Source of the DNA: Glandiceps talaboti
Taxonomy: Eukaryota; Hemichordata; Enteropneusta; Spengelidae
Length of the DNA: 64,000 bases
Direction: 5' to 3'
Assembly (NCBI RefSeq): GCF_964340395.1
Contig: NC_135562.1
Location: forward strand, 15,523,796 to 15,587,795
Below are positions 53,946 to 64,000 of the stretch, piece after piece. The notes beneath the pieces were generated by a model, which saw nothing but the letters and a program-made list of their open reading frames with translations, was not told the DNA's origin and searched no databases. Every line of letters starts with the position of its first letter. Positions within the stretch are counted from its first letter, which is position 1. Position numbers and translations under genes: made by a program.

Positions 53946-54525
53946 GAGTGGAGAGTTCAGTGTGTTGGACGATTAGGATTCATTCTTTTATTCTTTTCTA
54001 AGCAATTAAACTTTAAGAAGATTTACGCATTTATTGACGTCACTTTCAAGAAATTGTAACTGACTGAGTTGATGAAAATATAACAACAGTCTGTTAAAAA
54101 TCAATGTAAAAAGAAACAATACGATCAATGATATGTAAAGTCAACGACACTCAACTTTATGAGAAGTGGTATGTTTATGAGCTGGGCGTGTGCTGTGTAC
54201 TTTATAAACTTCCAGAGACTGAAAAACAGATGGTATGTCAAGTCAAAACATTTTACGACTTTATTCCTCTTTAATACGTGGCTAGCAAAATGGCAATCAT
54301 GTGCTTGGACCCTTGTAATATTTATGACATCAGGGATGATCGCTGGTAAATTAAGAACAGACGTGATTTTTCACGGAAAAAGTTATCACGTGAACCATTT
54401 GTTTTCTGCCCCCCCCCCCCGAATTGTTGGATGCAATGGGGAATGTGCTTACAAACTAATTTTTCGAAGGAGCGGGGATGGAGAGGGAGAGAGAGAGAAG
54501 GCGGATACAGAGAGCGACACAGACA

Positions 54526-54526
54526 G

Positions 54527-54600
<74 letters not shown>
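54526..54600 (+). repeat. (GACA)n microsatellite within a purine-rich tract
   Basis: About 18 GACA units, bounded by GAGAGA and AGACAGAG degenerate repeats from 54475 to 54720. Long frames over it are repeat translations. Confidence 0.95.
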
Positions 54601-54603
<3 letters not shown>

Positions 54604-55055
54604 AAGACAGAGAGACAGAGATAGATAAACAGGCAGAGACAGAGACACACAGTGAGAAACAGGCAGGCAAGCTGACAGACAAAAAGACAGATAAAGGGAA
54701 GAGACACCCACAGACTGAGACAGACATGTACACAGAGATAGAGAAGGGAGGGAGAACATCAAAGACATTTCACACAGAAAATACACAATTTCACTAATAT
54801 TGAATCATCATTTCAGAAAATTATCAAGACATTTAATACATTTGAACTTTACTCTCGTCAAACATTTTACATTTGATACATTTGAACGTCAAACATACTT
54901 TTTTATTCAATTTTTAATGAGGTCCCGAAATTTCAAAATTTGATCAATAGGCGAAGTCGGTGTACCATAATCTAAACCCATGGAAATTATATAAAGTTAT
55001 GTACGAATAATGAATTCAGTTTTGAAGTCGCTGCGCCGTTACATCCGCCGCCGCC

Positions 55056-55199
55056 GCCGTAGTCTCGCTGCCAGACTCGTGACTATCGTCCCTAATCTGT
55101 TTATGTATGCCGAGCGGCAAGTCCTCTCTTCTCGCGGCTGCGCTGCTCGGCATACATAAACGGATTAGGAGCGATAGTCACGAGTCTGGCAGCGAGCGA
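55056..55199. repeat. Near-perfect ~58-bp inverted repeat
   Basis: Left arm GTAGTCTCGCTGCCAGAC to CATACATAAACAG complement (55058-55116), right arm from GCTCGGCATACATAAACGGA to GCGAGACTAC (about 55145-55197). The arms differ by a 4-base insertion and a few substitutions; the loop is about 28 bp. Both arms are bordered by CCG units, so the hairpin and the triplet run seem to have been duplicated in inverse orientation. Confidence 0.85.
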
Positions 55200-55202
55200 G
55201 AC

Positions 55203-55204
55203 TA

Positions 55205-55236
<32 letters not shown>

Positions 55237-55266
55237 ACCACCACCACCACCACCACCACCACCACC

Positions 55267-55327
<61 letters not shown>

Positions 55328-55338
55328 GGAATCGCAGC

Positions 55339-55375
<37 letters not shown>

Positions 55376-55394
55376 CCACCACCACCAACAACAA

Positions 55395-55425
<31 letters not shown>

Positions 55426-55453
55426 AACAAAAACAAAAACAAAAACAACAGCG

Positions 55454-55501
<48 letters not shown>

Positions 55502-55502
55502 C
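55203..55502 (+). repeat. Trinucleotide array (CCG)(CCA)(CAA)n
   Basis: CCG, CCA and CAA blocks follow in order, each reached by single changes from the last. All reading frames are open as His, Gln, Thr, Val, Cys or Leu runs; no flanking coding signal supports a real gene. Confidence 0.9.
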
Positions 55503-55619
55503 AATCATCATCACCATCTGTCCCTCTATGTTCGTCCTACGTGAATGTGTGTATGCATGTTTGTGTATTTCGGAGCACTGCAGGATTGCCGTCGGCAAAA
55601 AGCCTTCACTATTCAGTAT

Positions 55620-56130
55620 ACCATGAATGTTTGACACGGTGTTATGACATTAAATCTCCACGTCTAGCCTTGCGTGTTTGGTAAAGATCGACTCAAAGGC
55701 ACTTGAAATCTATTAGTTGGTACTCTTTATACTAAACTGTATTTTCATTATCAAATGTTTTTTTGTCAATCTCCGATTTTTTCTTTGACACACTACATCT
55801 CACAAATACGTTGCAAGCAATGTCCTACACTGTCGCCATGGCCACCATACCCAAACCGAGTAGACGTTTGATGACTATTGTTGTCCACCTGGTCTTCTTT
55901 TATTGTCGTTGAAAAGACATATAAGGTTTGGACACCGATCTGAAAATATCAACGTACAAAAAAGACACTGAAAATCTACACACAATTACGTAAATGTACA
56001 GAAGTTAATAGGTGTGAGATATACATAAAGATGCATTGGCAGTTGTGTATGTTTTTTTATTTTTTGATCTTCAATATTATAGTCATTGATATATCTACTG
56101 TAAACCTGGCACGCAATCACAGCGCCCTCC
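55620..56130. other. Gene-free stretch
   Basis: No exon or repeat recognised. Confidence 0.35.
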
Positions 56131-56133
56131 TGA

Positions 56134-56370
56134 CCTGGGTGTGTTAACACACAAAAATCGCTGTCTGTGATGCATTGTTGTGACAAAGAATGGGATGCCT
56201 CCTTCATGGGTGTCACAATACATTACTTACGCTGTGACGTGAATTCTGGAAAACAGTCTTCTGGTCACAGGACAGTATGTATGAAGATAACAACTACTGT
56301 GTACAATGAAAAACATGGACGGTCATCTGAAATAACGGTGTTTCTCGATCGATGCATGGTACCTGATTAG
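56134..56370 (+). CDS. Cysteine-rich orphan exon candidate
   Basis: The frame after a stop at 56131 encodes MHCCDKEWDAS, GVTIHYLRCDVNSG, HRTVCMKITTTVY and ITVFLDRCMVPD before a stop. Cysteine spacing and beta-like alternation suggest a small secreted or disulfide-bonded domain. The only acceptor inside the frame (GACAAAG) is poor, and no upstream exon was found. No family recognised. Confidence 0.22.
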   Translation, partial: PGCVNTQKSLSVMHCCDKEWDASFMGVTIHYLRCDVNSGKQSSGHRTVCMKITTTVYNEKHGRSSEITVFLDRCMVPD

Positions 56371-56429
56371 TCTTACAAATCATGAACTCAACTAGGTGGA
56401 ATGTTTTAATTTGAATAATCCGATATCCA

Positions 56430-57200
56430 AAATTGGCTGCTACTCATCAAATTGGTTTGATAGTTACAAGCTCAATATGTGGTTTCTTGTAATTGGATTT
56501 ACACTCTTTTCCAATTGGCTGCTAACCAATCAGTTTCCAAACTATAAACTCAACAGGCTATTACTTTTTGTATATTGGATCTGCACACTCCTTTTCCATT
56601 GGCTGTTACCCGATTGTTTCCAAACTATAAGCTCACCAGGTGGTTTTATTGTAATTCGATCTGGATACCCCTTACCCATTCGTTGGCTGCTAACCAATCA
56701 CTTTCCAAACTACAAACTCAACAGATGGTTTTGTGTAATTCGATTCATACACGCCTTTTCCATTGGCTATAACCCGATTGTTTCCAAACTATAATCTCAA
56801 CAGGTGGTTTCTTGTAATTCGATCCAGATATCCCTTTCTGATTGGCTGTTAACTGATGAGTCGTTTCCAAACTATAAACTCAACAGGTGGTTTCTTGTAA
56901 TTGGATACAGATATCCCTTTCTGATTGGCTGTTAACTGATGAGTCGTTTCCAAATTACAAACTCAACAGGTGGTTTCTTGTAATTCGATCCAGATATCCC
57001 TTTCTGATTGGCTGTTAACTGATGAGTCGTTTCCAAAGTACAAACTCAACAGGTGGATTCTTGTAATTCGATCCAGATATCCCTTTCTGATTGGCTGCTA
57101 ACTGATGAGTCGTTTCCAAACTATAAACTCAACCAGGTGGTTTCTTGTAATTGGATACAGATATCCCCTTTCATCTGCTGCTAACCATGTGATTAGTTTC
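56430..57200 (+). repeat. Minisatellite, nine ~83-bp units
   Basis: Units contain GTTTCCAAACTATAAACTCA, ACAGGTGGTTTCTTGTAATT, and TTTCTGATTGGCTGTTAACT. The central units are nearly identical while the outer ones are diverged, as expected for an array refreshed from the middle. The 132-residue frame over it is a repeat translation. Each unit has one ATTGGCT (CCAAT-box complement). Confidence 0.92.
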
Positions 57201-57609
57201 CAAATTAGGAAATCCACAGGAGCTTTCTTTTAAAGGGACTTGGACCTCCCTCAAGTTTGGCTGATACACATTGGAAATTGAAGAATAACTATTGTTAATC
57301 TTACTCGTGCTGATGCTTTCAAAAAATGTTTTTATTTTATAACCAAGTTTAGTTGTGATTTCGTGTCCCGTGTGTCTATGGTTTGATTCGTTCGTTCGTT
57401 TGTTAGTGAAGTGATGGTGATAAAGTGATAATTTCATTTTTTTTGTTTGAATAAAACCGAGTATTAATATTATAAAAATCCACAAAAGAAGAAATATGCT
57501 ATCTCAGCGTCTTTATCATCTCTCCCCCACAGTGGAGATGGATGACAAGCGCGCCCTCAACGGTTGATCTTTCAATATATAAAACGATAGATCGAGACAC
57601 ATGAGAACA

Positions 57610-58380
57610 TAGGGGACCTTCAGGGGCGGGGGAGATCAGGCCCAGTCTGTTCCTTAAAATATGACCCTCCTCCGATTCCTTCGTTCTAAAAAGTGGCCCT
57701 CCCTCCATTTCCTTTCTCTAAAACATAACAGTCTCCCCCTGTTAAAAAATTCAAAAACATGGTTTAAATGCTGTCAGACATGGAAAAGGACACTAGTCCC
57801 AGAAACAAATATTTGAAGGACGTAATCCCACCGCTGCCACCACGTTGAAAGTTTGAACCGTATTTCACTACCACTATACCATCGGAATGAATTTGTGTAA
57901 AAATCGGCACAGTATTAATCAATACCTGTGTTTGGATTTCATTGGCTGAACGGAAGGCCGGCTAGAAAGTTAACTCCAAAATACTACGGTAGTTGGGCAC
58001 ACTCCCAATATTGTCAGGACTGAGGTCAACATCTCCTCAATATTATCCCTAATATCTTACTCAACTGTTCTAATTTTACTCCTGTGAGACTCACTGTGAC
58101 TTCTCTCCTCACATCGCACTTGACAATCAATTTACTACATGCATGGTTGTTTGCAGCTATTTGATTGACATGGTCTGGTAATTTTCTTCCTAAGTCCAAC
58201 CGATGTGGCAGCAGTGGGGTGCCAAATTCCCCAAACACTGCAAAATTAGGCAATATCAAAGTCAAAGTAAAGCGTGACCTCCCCTTATCTCATTTTCTAA
58301 AATTATGGCCCTCCCCGAAAACGGATTTGTAATAAGTGACCCCCATTCCCCCGCTCCTTATAATTACTGAAGGCTTCCTA
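57610..58380. mobile_element. TIR element, family E copy 2
   Basis: It begins TAGGGGACCTTCAGGGGCGG and ends TAATTACTGAAGGCTTCCTA, imperfect complements. Shared phrases with 41780-42117 include GATCAGGCCC, TTCTAAAAAGTGGCC and GGATTTGTAATAAGTGAC. It is more than twice as long as copy 1 and has no transposase frame. It lies upstream of the EF-hand exon. Confidence 0.55.
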
Positions 58381-58631
58381 ATATCGCAAAAACGTGAACT
58401 CATTCATATAAATAATTGGACTGAATTCTTCGGTGGTACGTGGGGCGTTTTAAAAAGCGCCACCAACGGCGAACCAAGACCGTAAGGTATGTCTTTTTGT
58501 TCTGGCTTCTCTAACAAATGATTAGTGTTGCATGCACGTAGTAGCTTACAAACTGCGATGAAATGTATCAGTCTTGTGTACAACTGTATATTATATCTAC
58601 AATTGTGGTTTTTCTTCTTCTCAATTTTCAG

Positions 58632-58843
58632 AGAGGATGACGGAGCAAGAGATCTATGAAGCATTCCGAGCTATGGACACTGATGACAGTGGAACAATCA
58701 CATACGATGAACTACGTGCAGTGATCAAAAGACTCGGTGAAAATCTAACAGAAGACGACATTGAAGACATGATTGAGTTAGCGGACACTAACAAAGACGG
58801 TGAAATAGACTACGGGGAATTTGTTAGAGTCATGAAAATGTAA
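58632..58843 (+). CDS. Calmodulin-like protein, last exon (EF-hands 3-4)
   Basis: A good acceptor (CTCAATTTTCAG at 58620-58631) leads into a frame whose first in-frame residues are R-M-T-E-Q-E-I-Y-E-A-F. It gives about 70 residues with two canonical EF-hands: loops DTDDSGTITYDE and DTNKDGEIDYGE, each with acidic positions 1, 3, 5 and 12 (5 is Ser in the first) and central Gly. The order and length match the C-terminal lobe of calmodulin, where the same region begins at RKM. Thus upstream exons for the N-terminal lobe should exist, but none was identified in the window; they may be small, lie far left, or be absent. If translation began at the internal ATG (58637) it would give a 68-residue single-lobe protein. 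It should bind two calcium ions. The target is unknown. Confidence 0.8.
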
Positions 58844-58867
58844 TATAATGACATCATAGTAATACCA

Positions 58868-59112
58868 TTTCAAAGATGACGTCATCGGGATATTGTTTCA
58901 AAAATGATACCATTAAAATACTATTGCAAAGATGACGTCATAGGAATATTATTTTAAAGATGACGTGATAGGGGTATTATTTCAAAGATGATGTGATAGG
59001 TATTATTTCAAAGATGACGTCACAGGTATATTAGTTCAAAGATGACGTCATAGGGATGTCATTTCAAAGATGGTGTCGTTAATACGTTATCTTTTTCAAA
59101 GATGACGTCATA
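58868..59112. repeat. Tandem ~28-bp repeat carrying palindromic CRE sites
   Basis: About eight units of TTTCAAAGATGACGTCATAG followed by GRATATTA. Perfect TGACGTCA octamers occur at 58877, 58933, 59015, 59043 and 59103, with one- or two-base variants in the units between. TGACGTCA is the full CREB/ATF binding site. The array starts about 25 bp after the stop of the calmodulin-like gene, so it lies in its 3' region. Confidence 0.85.
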
Positions 59113-59740
59113 TATAGTATATCATTACGAAAGAAAATAATGATATACACATATAATTATATCTAATCTATCTTAGATTGCAGATAATTTATTTGACATT
59201 TTGAGTCTAAACCGTCTGAATGAATGATGAAGTAATATAGCCGTGTACTATATGCATGGTATCAAGACCACGGTAATAACAGTCCAGTCAACGGTGTGGT
59301 TCGGACTATGGGCAAACTCGTGCATTGCTGTAGTGAATAGTGGTTCCTCTAAAAGGTGTTTGAACCCAAATGATGTTTAGAGAGTTGGCAGAGAACAACC
59401 ACATTTATGTAATTAACGCGATACATGTAAACTGTAGATTCTCCCTGTGACATACTACATCCACCCATAGGAATACGGTTCACAATATTGCCACAGAGAG
59501 ACCTGGTGTTTTTATACGACTATATACTACACAGTCATTCCAAAACATTAGTCTTAAAAACTACATTGTCGTTCGCTCGCATTGTTAGAATGCTACACAG
59601 TGTATGCATGACATAGAGGACACGGCTATGTCACACAAGTTCTCACAATTCTTATCATCCGATGTGTTTAGCTTGAAAGCAGTCGTCGGTTGTTAAAGGC
59701 ACAGACAAGGAAGCTAACGTGGTATAAATACAAACATACA
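59113..59740. other. Gene-free stretch
   Basis: No exon or repeat recognised after the CRE array. Confidence 0.35.
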
Positions 59741-59754
59741 AGTGTGAAGTTCAA

Positions 59755-59835
59755 GATCAAGATCACTTTATTTACACCTATCATATTTGTGATCGAAAGC
59801 CACCGGCAAATTATTTCATTCATAGGAAATTCAAT
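59755..59835 (-). mobile_element. LINE 3'-end fragment
   Basis: On the minus strand it reads CCGGTGGCTTTCGATCACAA, then GGTGTAAATAAAGTGATC and TTGATCTTGAAC. A short unit tail of GATCTT after AATAAAGTG is typical of CR1/L2-type LINE 3' ends. No coding part remains. Confidence 0.45.
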
Positions 59836-60034
59836 TACATGCATTTGACTAGTGTATCAACTAGTACTCTTTGATGACGATTTATTTATACAACTTTAAG
59901 TCTATATGTATGACGTCACTACGTTAAACTGTCTTTGATGAGAATTTCAGATAAAGTGAGAGATTCCGTAGTTTTTAATTTGATAATTAGCATTTTCTGT
60001 TGTCATGTATTTACATTCTAACAATATATAAGGA

Positions 60035-60071
<37 letters not shown>

Positions 60072-60181
60072 CAGACAAGTGGATATATATGTGTGTCATA
60101 AATATACTGACAGGTAGATCAACAGAGGACTTTGAAGATCACACACATAGATGTATATAGGTAAAGGAATATAAATATTGC

Positions 60182-60260
<79 letters not shown>
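60182..60260 (+). repeat. (GA)n microsatellite
   Basis: About 35 GA units, preceded by (GACA)n at 60030-60072 and followed by degenerate GAGGGA units to 60320. Confidence 0.95.
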
Positions 60261-60261
<1 letters not shown>

Positions 60262-60329
60262 CTGAGATACAGACAGAGAGAGGCAGAGGGAGAGAGGGAG
60301 AGGGAAGAGAGGGAGAAAGGATAAAACAA

Positions 60330-61030
60330 ACAGACGTAGACAGAAAGACAGACATAGTGAGGTAGTGAGCTGAGACACACCCACAGACAGAAGGGACAGG
60401 GATACAGGAGATGATTTTTATCCATTTACATGTCAACTTAATGTTTCGATAATACAAGTTATATTTAATGTATGCTACTTTTACCATAATTACAACGTCA
60501 TTTTGTTGGCAGCTGAACATGTCTGCGTCTGATGCTATTGCCACTTCATCTATAAAATGTTCGTTTGCCTGATTGCCAGATTGCAGTTAACACTTTCACA
60601 AGCACAGCATCAACCGTATGACGTGATATACACAGTGGTCCCTTGTTCAGTCAGTCGCCTAGCATTGTATATGAAGCCGTTGACGTGTCTCCTTAGAGAG
60701 CGACCCCAACGGCGAGAGTGGGTAACCGAGGCTTTCAATGAGTCGGCCAGTCGATCAATCTGTCACTCACCTTTCTATTGAACCCCTAACTCACTGAAAA
60801 ACCTCATGTACTCCTTTAACAAAATTAATTTATCAATAAATTACTCATTTGACATCCATAGTTCATATAAAGCAATTAATTCACTGAAGAGCTGTTTGAA
60901 GAAACTTTCAGATGGAATGTTGACTCTTGATAGCTGAGGAAATAAACAACCTTCAAACGATTCATAGACACTTTCGTGTAGGGTCTGTAATCGGTTACAC
61001 ATTAAATAAATCAGTTCTTATCATTACATT
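60330..61030. other. Gene-free stretch
   Basis: No exon is supported. The frame at 60557-60781 has no domain character. Confidence 0.35.
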
Positions 61031-61037
61031 TGTCTCC

Positions 61038-61357
61038 AATGAATGAATGAATGAATGAATGAATGAATGAATGAATGAATGAATGAATGAATGAATGAAT
61101 GAAGTGAATGAGTGACTGATCGTAAATAAATAAATGAATGAATGAATGAATGAGCGGATGGATTGAGTGAGTGAGTGAGTGAGTGAGTGAGTGAGTTAGT
61201 GAGTGAGTGGGGGAGTTAGTGAGTGAGTGAGTGAGTGAGTGAGTGAGTGAGTGAGTGAGTGAGTTAGTGAGTGGATGAATGAGTCAAGTGAATGAATCAT
61301 CCAATCAACAATCGATCGATCGATCGATCTATCAATAGGTCAGTCAGTCAGTCAGTC

Positions 61358-61413
<56 letters not shown>

Positions 61414-61430
61414 GGTCGGTCGAACAATCG
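61038..61430 (+). repeat. Compound microsatellite (GAAT)(GAGT)(CAGT)n
   Basis: (GAAT)n at 61038-61102, (GAGT)n at 61163-61270 with GAGTTA changes, (GATC) near 61313 and (CAGT)n at 61338-61418. Confidence 0.95.
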
Positions 61431-61439
61431 AAAAATCTA

Positions 61440-62290
61440 TGTTATATATGTTTGCTTGGCGACGAGCCAATATATATGGGAATGTCACGTGCATGGCATC
61501 GATCCCTACTCGAGGTTTACATCAAGGCGCAGGTTCGACTAGATTCGTACGTCATGTCATGTTGTTCCGCTCAAGGGCCGTCTTTTTTAGTGAGTGCTGA
61601 CGGACTGGGTATTAAAGACAACACGTACATGATATCGCACAGTCCATAAAGTGTAGGGGCTTGGCATGGATGACATGTAGTGGCATGTATATACGTAAAA
61701 CGATTATTAACCATTAACTGTTGACTTTAGTATATAGACTAGTAACAGCACTGACGGCTACTACCGGGATACATTGACGGAAACAAACATTGGAACGGAT
61801 ACATACATAATAACAAATGTAACGTTGTGAAATTTGTTAGTCTTAATGATACTAATGATGATTTATCGTAGTTGGTGGTATACTAGAATGAAAAATGCCT
61901 TAATAATGAAAATTAACTGTACTGACATTTATGATAGAGAAATATGTCAACACTACACTACATGTAATAAAATACATTTAATTAATCACATTTCTAAAGA
62001 TTGTGATACCTCGCCCCTTTAATTTTGTCATTAAATACAGGCAAGTCGATAAATTCTGTACAGTTGTGTGTTGTTTTATAAATTGACACACTAAACATTA
62101 ATTGTTTTACTCTACGGTTTCTAGGTACACAGTGCGTTGACCTCGTCAGTACAAGGTACTTTCCCGCCAATATTCTGTGTACAGTAAATACATATTCACA
62201 TTTCACAGAAATAGTTGAAACACATGTATGTGTATTTCAATCAACATTTGGTTTAGTAGACATTAATTAGAAATTAGAGATAGCTACACC
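61440..62290. other. Gene-free stretch
   Basis: The frame at 61452-61649 has an ordinary composition and could be an exon fragment, but no family or splice pair is recognised. The rest is AT-rich without features. Confidence 0.3.
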
Positions 62291-62303
62291 AAATCATACA
62301 CAC

Positions 62304-62815
62304 ATCCATCCATCCATCCATCCATCCATCCATCCATGTATGCATGCATGCACGCACGCACACGCACACATACATACATACATACATACATACATACATA
62401 CATGCATACATACATACATACATACATGCATGCATACATACATACATACATACATACATACATACACGTACATACATACATACATATATACATACATACA
62501 TACATACATACTTTTTTATTTATTTATTTATTAATCTTTATACAGACACCATTTCAGTGCATTAGCACTGTTCTCCCAATGGATCCTGTACATACATGCA
62601 TACATACATACACACACTTACATACACACATATACATACATACACACATATACATACATACATACATACATACATACATACATACATACATACATACGCA
62701 TGCATGCACACACGCACACACACACATCCATGCACGCACACACACACATACATACATACATACATACATACATACATACATACATACATACATACATACA
62801 TACATACACATCGTA
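62304..62815 (+). repeat. (CATC)n and (CATA)n arrays
   Basis: (ATCC)n at 62304-62336, (ATGC)/(ACGC) transition, (CATA)n at 62366-62512, a 70-bp unique insert, then (CATA)/(CACA)n at 62590-62812. Long frames on both strands (Tyr-Val-Cys or His-Thr-Tyr-Ile runs) are repeat translations. Confidence 0.95.
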
Positions 62816-62939
62816 TGTACATAAATACACACACTGCTGTCTGCCTGTCTCACATGAAACTCTATCCCGTTCTCCCCACCCACCCACCCACCAAACAACC
62901 ATACAATCTTCAAGTGGTCTGACTACACATGTAAAATAG

Positions 62940-64000
62940 TTATTTGATGTATTCTGGACACTTGAAATAATACGTCAACTTGTCAGTCTGGGTCAACCAT
63001 TTCAGCAGACAAGTGATCAAACACACTGGTAAAACAAACAAAATGCAAAATAACATAATAGTAACCATAGTGATGGCAAAGGATAGGAATGTTCAGTGAC
63101 ACCTGCATGTATGGTTGCTCTTTGCCCCGATCAAGTAAAATGACTCAAGATCTGTTGGATTGCCATTTCAAAAATAATTACTTAAATGTGCAGTGAAATG
63201 AGATAATTTCATGAGTTTGTCGTGTTTATAGTGGTAACAGTTTTAATGATTATGTGCTGCGTTATTTAACCGTGGTCAGTAGAGGTCGTGATAGTGTAAT
63301 ATGACGTAAACACACTGTCTCACAACATATGTATGTGAAGTTACATATCACGACATTGACCAACCACACACGGACTAATGTAATGAAATAGACACAATAA
63401 CACACAACCAAACTTTTCATTGTAAATAAGATTTTCAGGTAGTGTAGGTGACGTGTGTCCAATTCACGATTTCGTCACACCCTCGAGCCCCATTCGGTCG
63501 CTTTTGTGTGTACATGTATGTTTCTCTAAATGTTGCGATTGTACTCCGACACACATACCGACATACCATTGCATACTTTTCTCCTTTGGTACGACAGGAG
63601 GTGGGAGATAACATTTTTTTTCATCAATTAATGTAAAAAACAATAACATGTATGTTTCTTAAATTTCGAATATTGGGACAATAAAGTGGCTATAACCTCT
63701 ATCTACATGACTGAAACTCGAAGGAGCAATTCAACCTGAGGACCGTTACTGTGTGACCTTTACGTCACCTCCAACTTCGGTTGTTTTGACCCCCTACCCT
63801 TTGCCCACATTCATTCTACTTTGGTAATTTTGCCCCTGGCCATTTGCCCACACCCATATTCTGCTTCTTTTTGGTGCAACCCCCTGTTGTACACTAACCA
63901 ATAGATTTATAAACTTTATACTGAGATCTAGGAAACATAAAATATAGACCAAGTCGGTTCGGTCAAAGGGAATCATTCTGGAGTCCTTTGTTGTTGTTGC
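62940..64000. other. Gene-free right flank
   Basis: No supported exon, RNA gene or repeat array. Confidence 0.4.

Noticed and set aside
55101-55637. Long open frames of poly-Leu, poly-Val, poly-Gln, poly-His or poly-Cys
   Set aside because: They are translations of the triplet array in all frames, with no splice signals, domains or conserved flanks.
56396-56794. 132-residue hydrophobic frame resembling a membrane protein
   Set aside because: It follows the 83-bp minisatellite units exactly, and stops appear when unit length changes the frame.
61452-61649. Possible exon with ordinary amino-acid composition
   Set aside because: No acceptor/donor pair in phase and no recognised motif; overlapping frames are equally open.
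62274-62939. His-Thr-Tyr-Ile and Tyr-Val-Cys-Met repeat proteins
   Set aside because: Products of the (CATA)n and (CATC)n arrays.

Overview
This is a metazoan, intron-rich nuclear window, most likely from an invertebrate bilaterian. An amphioxus-like deuterostome or a lophotrochozoan would both fit; I cannot resolve the phylum. The evidence is AT-rich DNA with canonical GT-AG introns, very dense microsatellites, many foldback (MITE-like) elements, LINE fragments, an ISXO2/Merlin-type transposase ORF, and families typical of invertebrate genomes (Golgi branching GlcNAc-transferases, C-type lectins, PAN and WxxW secreted proteins, calmodulin-like genes). Nothing looks bacterial or viral.

Layout. 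1-3.9 kb is gene-free flank. 4.2-5.7 kb (-) holds a single-exon core-2/I-branching GlcNAc-transferase (GCNT family). It sits head to head, 0.8 kb apart, with a five-exon NME6 gene (6.5-10.7 kb, +) whose start has a YY1-type AAGATGGCGGC motif. 11.5-14.2 kb is a cluster of foldback elements. 14.6-16.2 kb (-) is a C2H2 zinc-finger gene, and 17.3-18.2 kb (-) an intact ISXO2-like transposase ORF. 19.8-30.4 kb is a tandem segmental duplication. Each copy carries a six-exon, 382-residue protein kinase on the minus strand with HND in place of HRD (a non-RD kinase). Both copies also share an intronic tRNA-derived SINE, so the SINE is older than the duplication.

33.2-41.2 kb (+) is a five-exon type I membrane C-type lectin: signal peptide, CTLD, Thr/Ser-rich mucin-like stalk, transmembrane helix and very short tail. 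43.0-46.2 kb (+) is a four-exon secreted protein with an unusual domain order: PAN/apple, farnesoic-acid-O-methyltransferase-like beta domain, WxxW (mucin/CILP type). 48.0-50.65 kb (-) is a 5'-truncated LINE lying inside a pentanucleotide (AATAC)n array. 51-57 kb is mostly microsatellites and minisatellites with two weak orphan exon candidates. 58.6 kb (+) is the last exon of a calmodulin-like gene (two canonical EF-hands), followed directly by a tandem array rich in palindromic CRE sites (TGACGTCA). 59-64 kb is repeats and unassigned DNA.

How the genes relate. No pathway unites the window. Several products are surface or secretory (GCNT O-glycan branching, mucin-stalked lectin, PAN/WxxW secreted protein), and the twin non-RD kinases have the active-site type often seen in innate-immune kinases, but an immune theme is only inference. 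All multi-exon models were built by hand from splice signals, and every internal phase closes without a stop codon.
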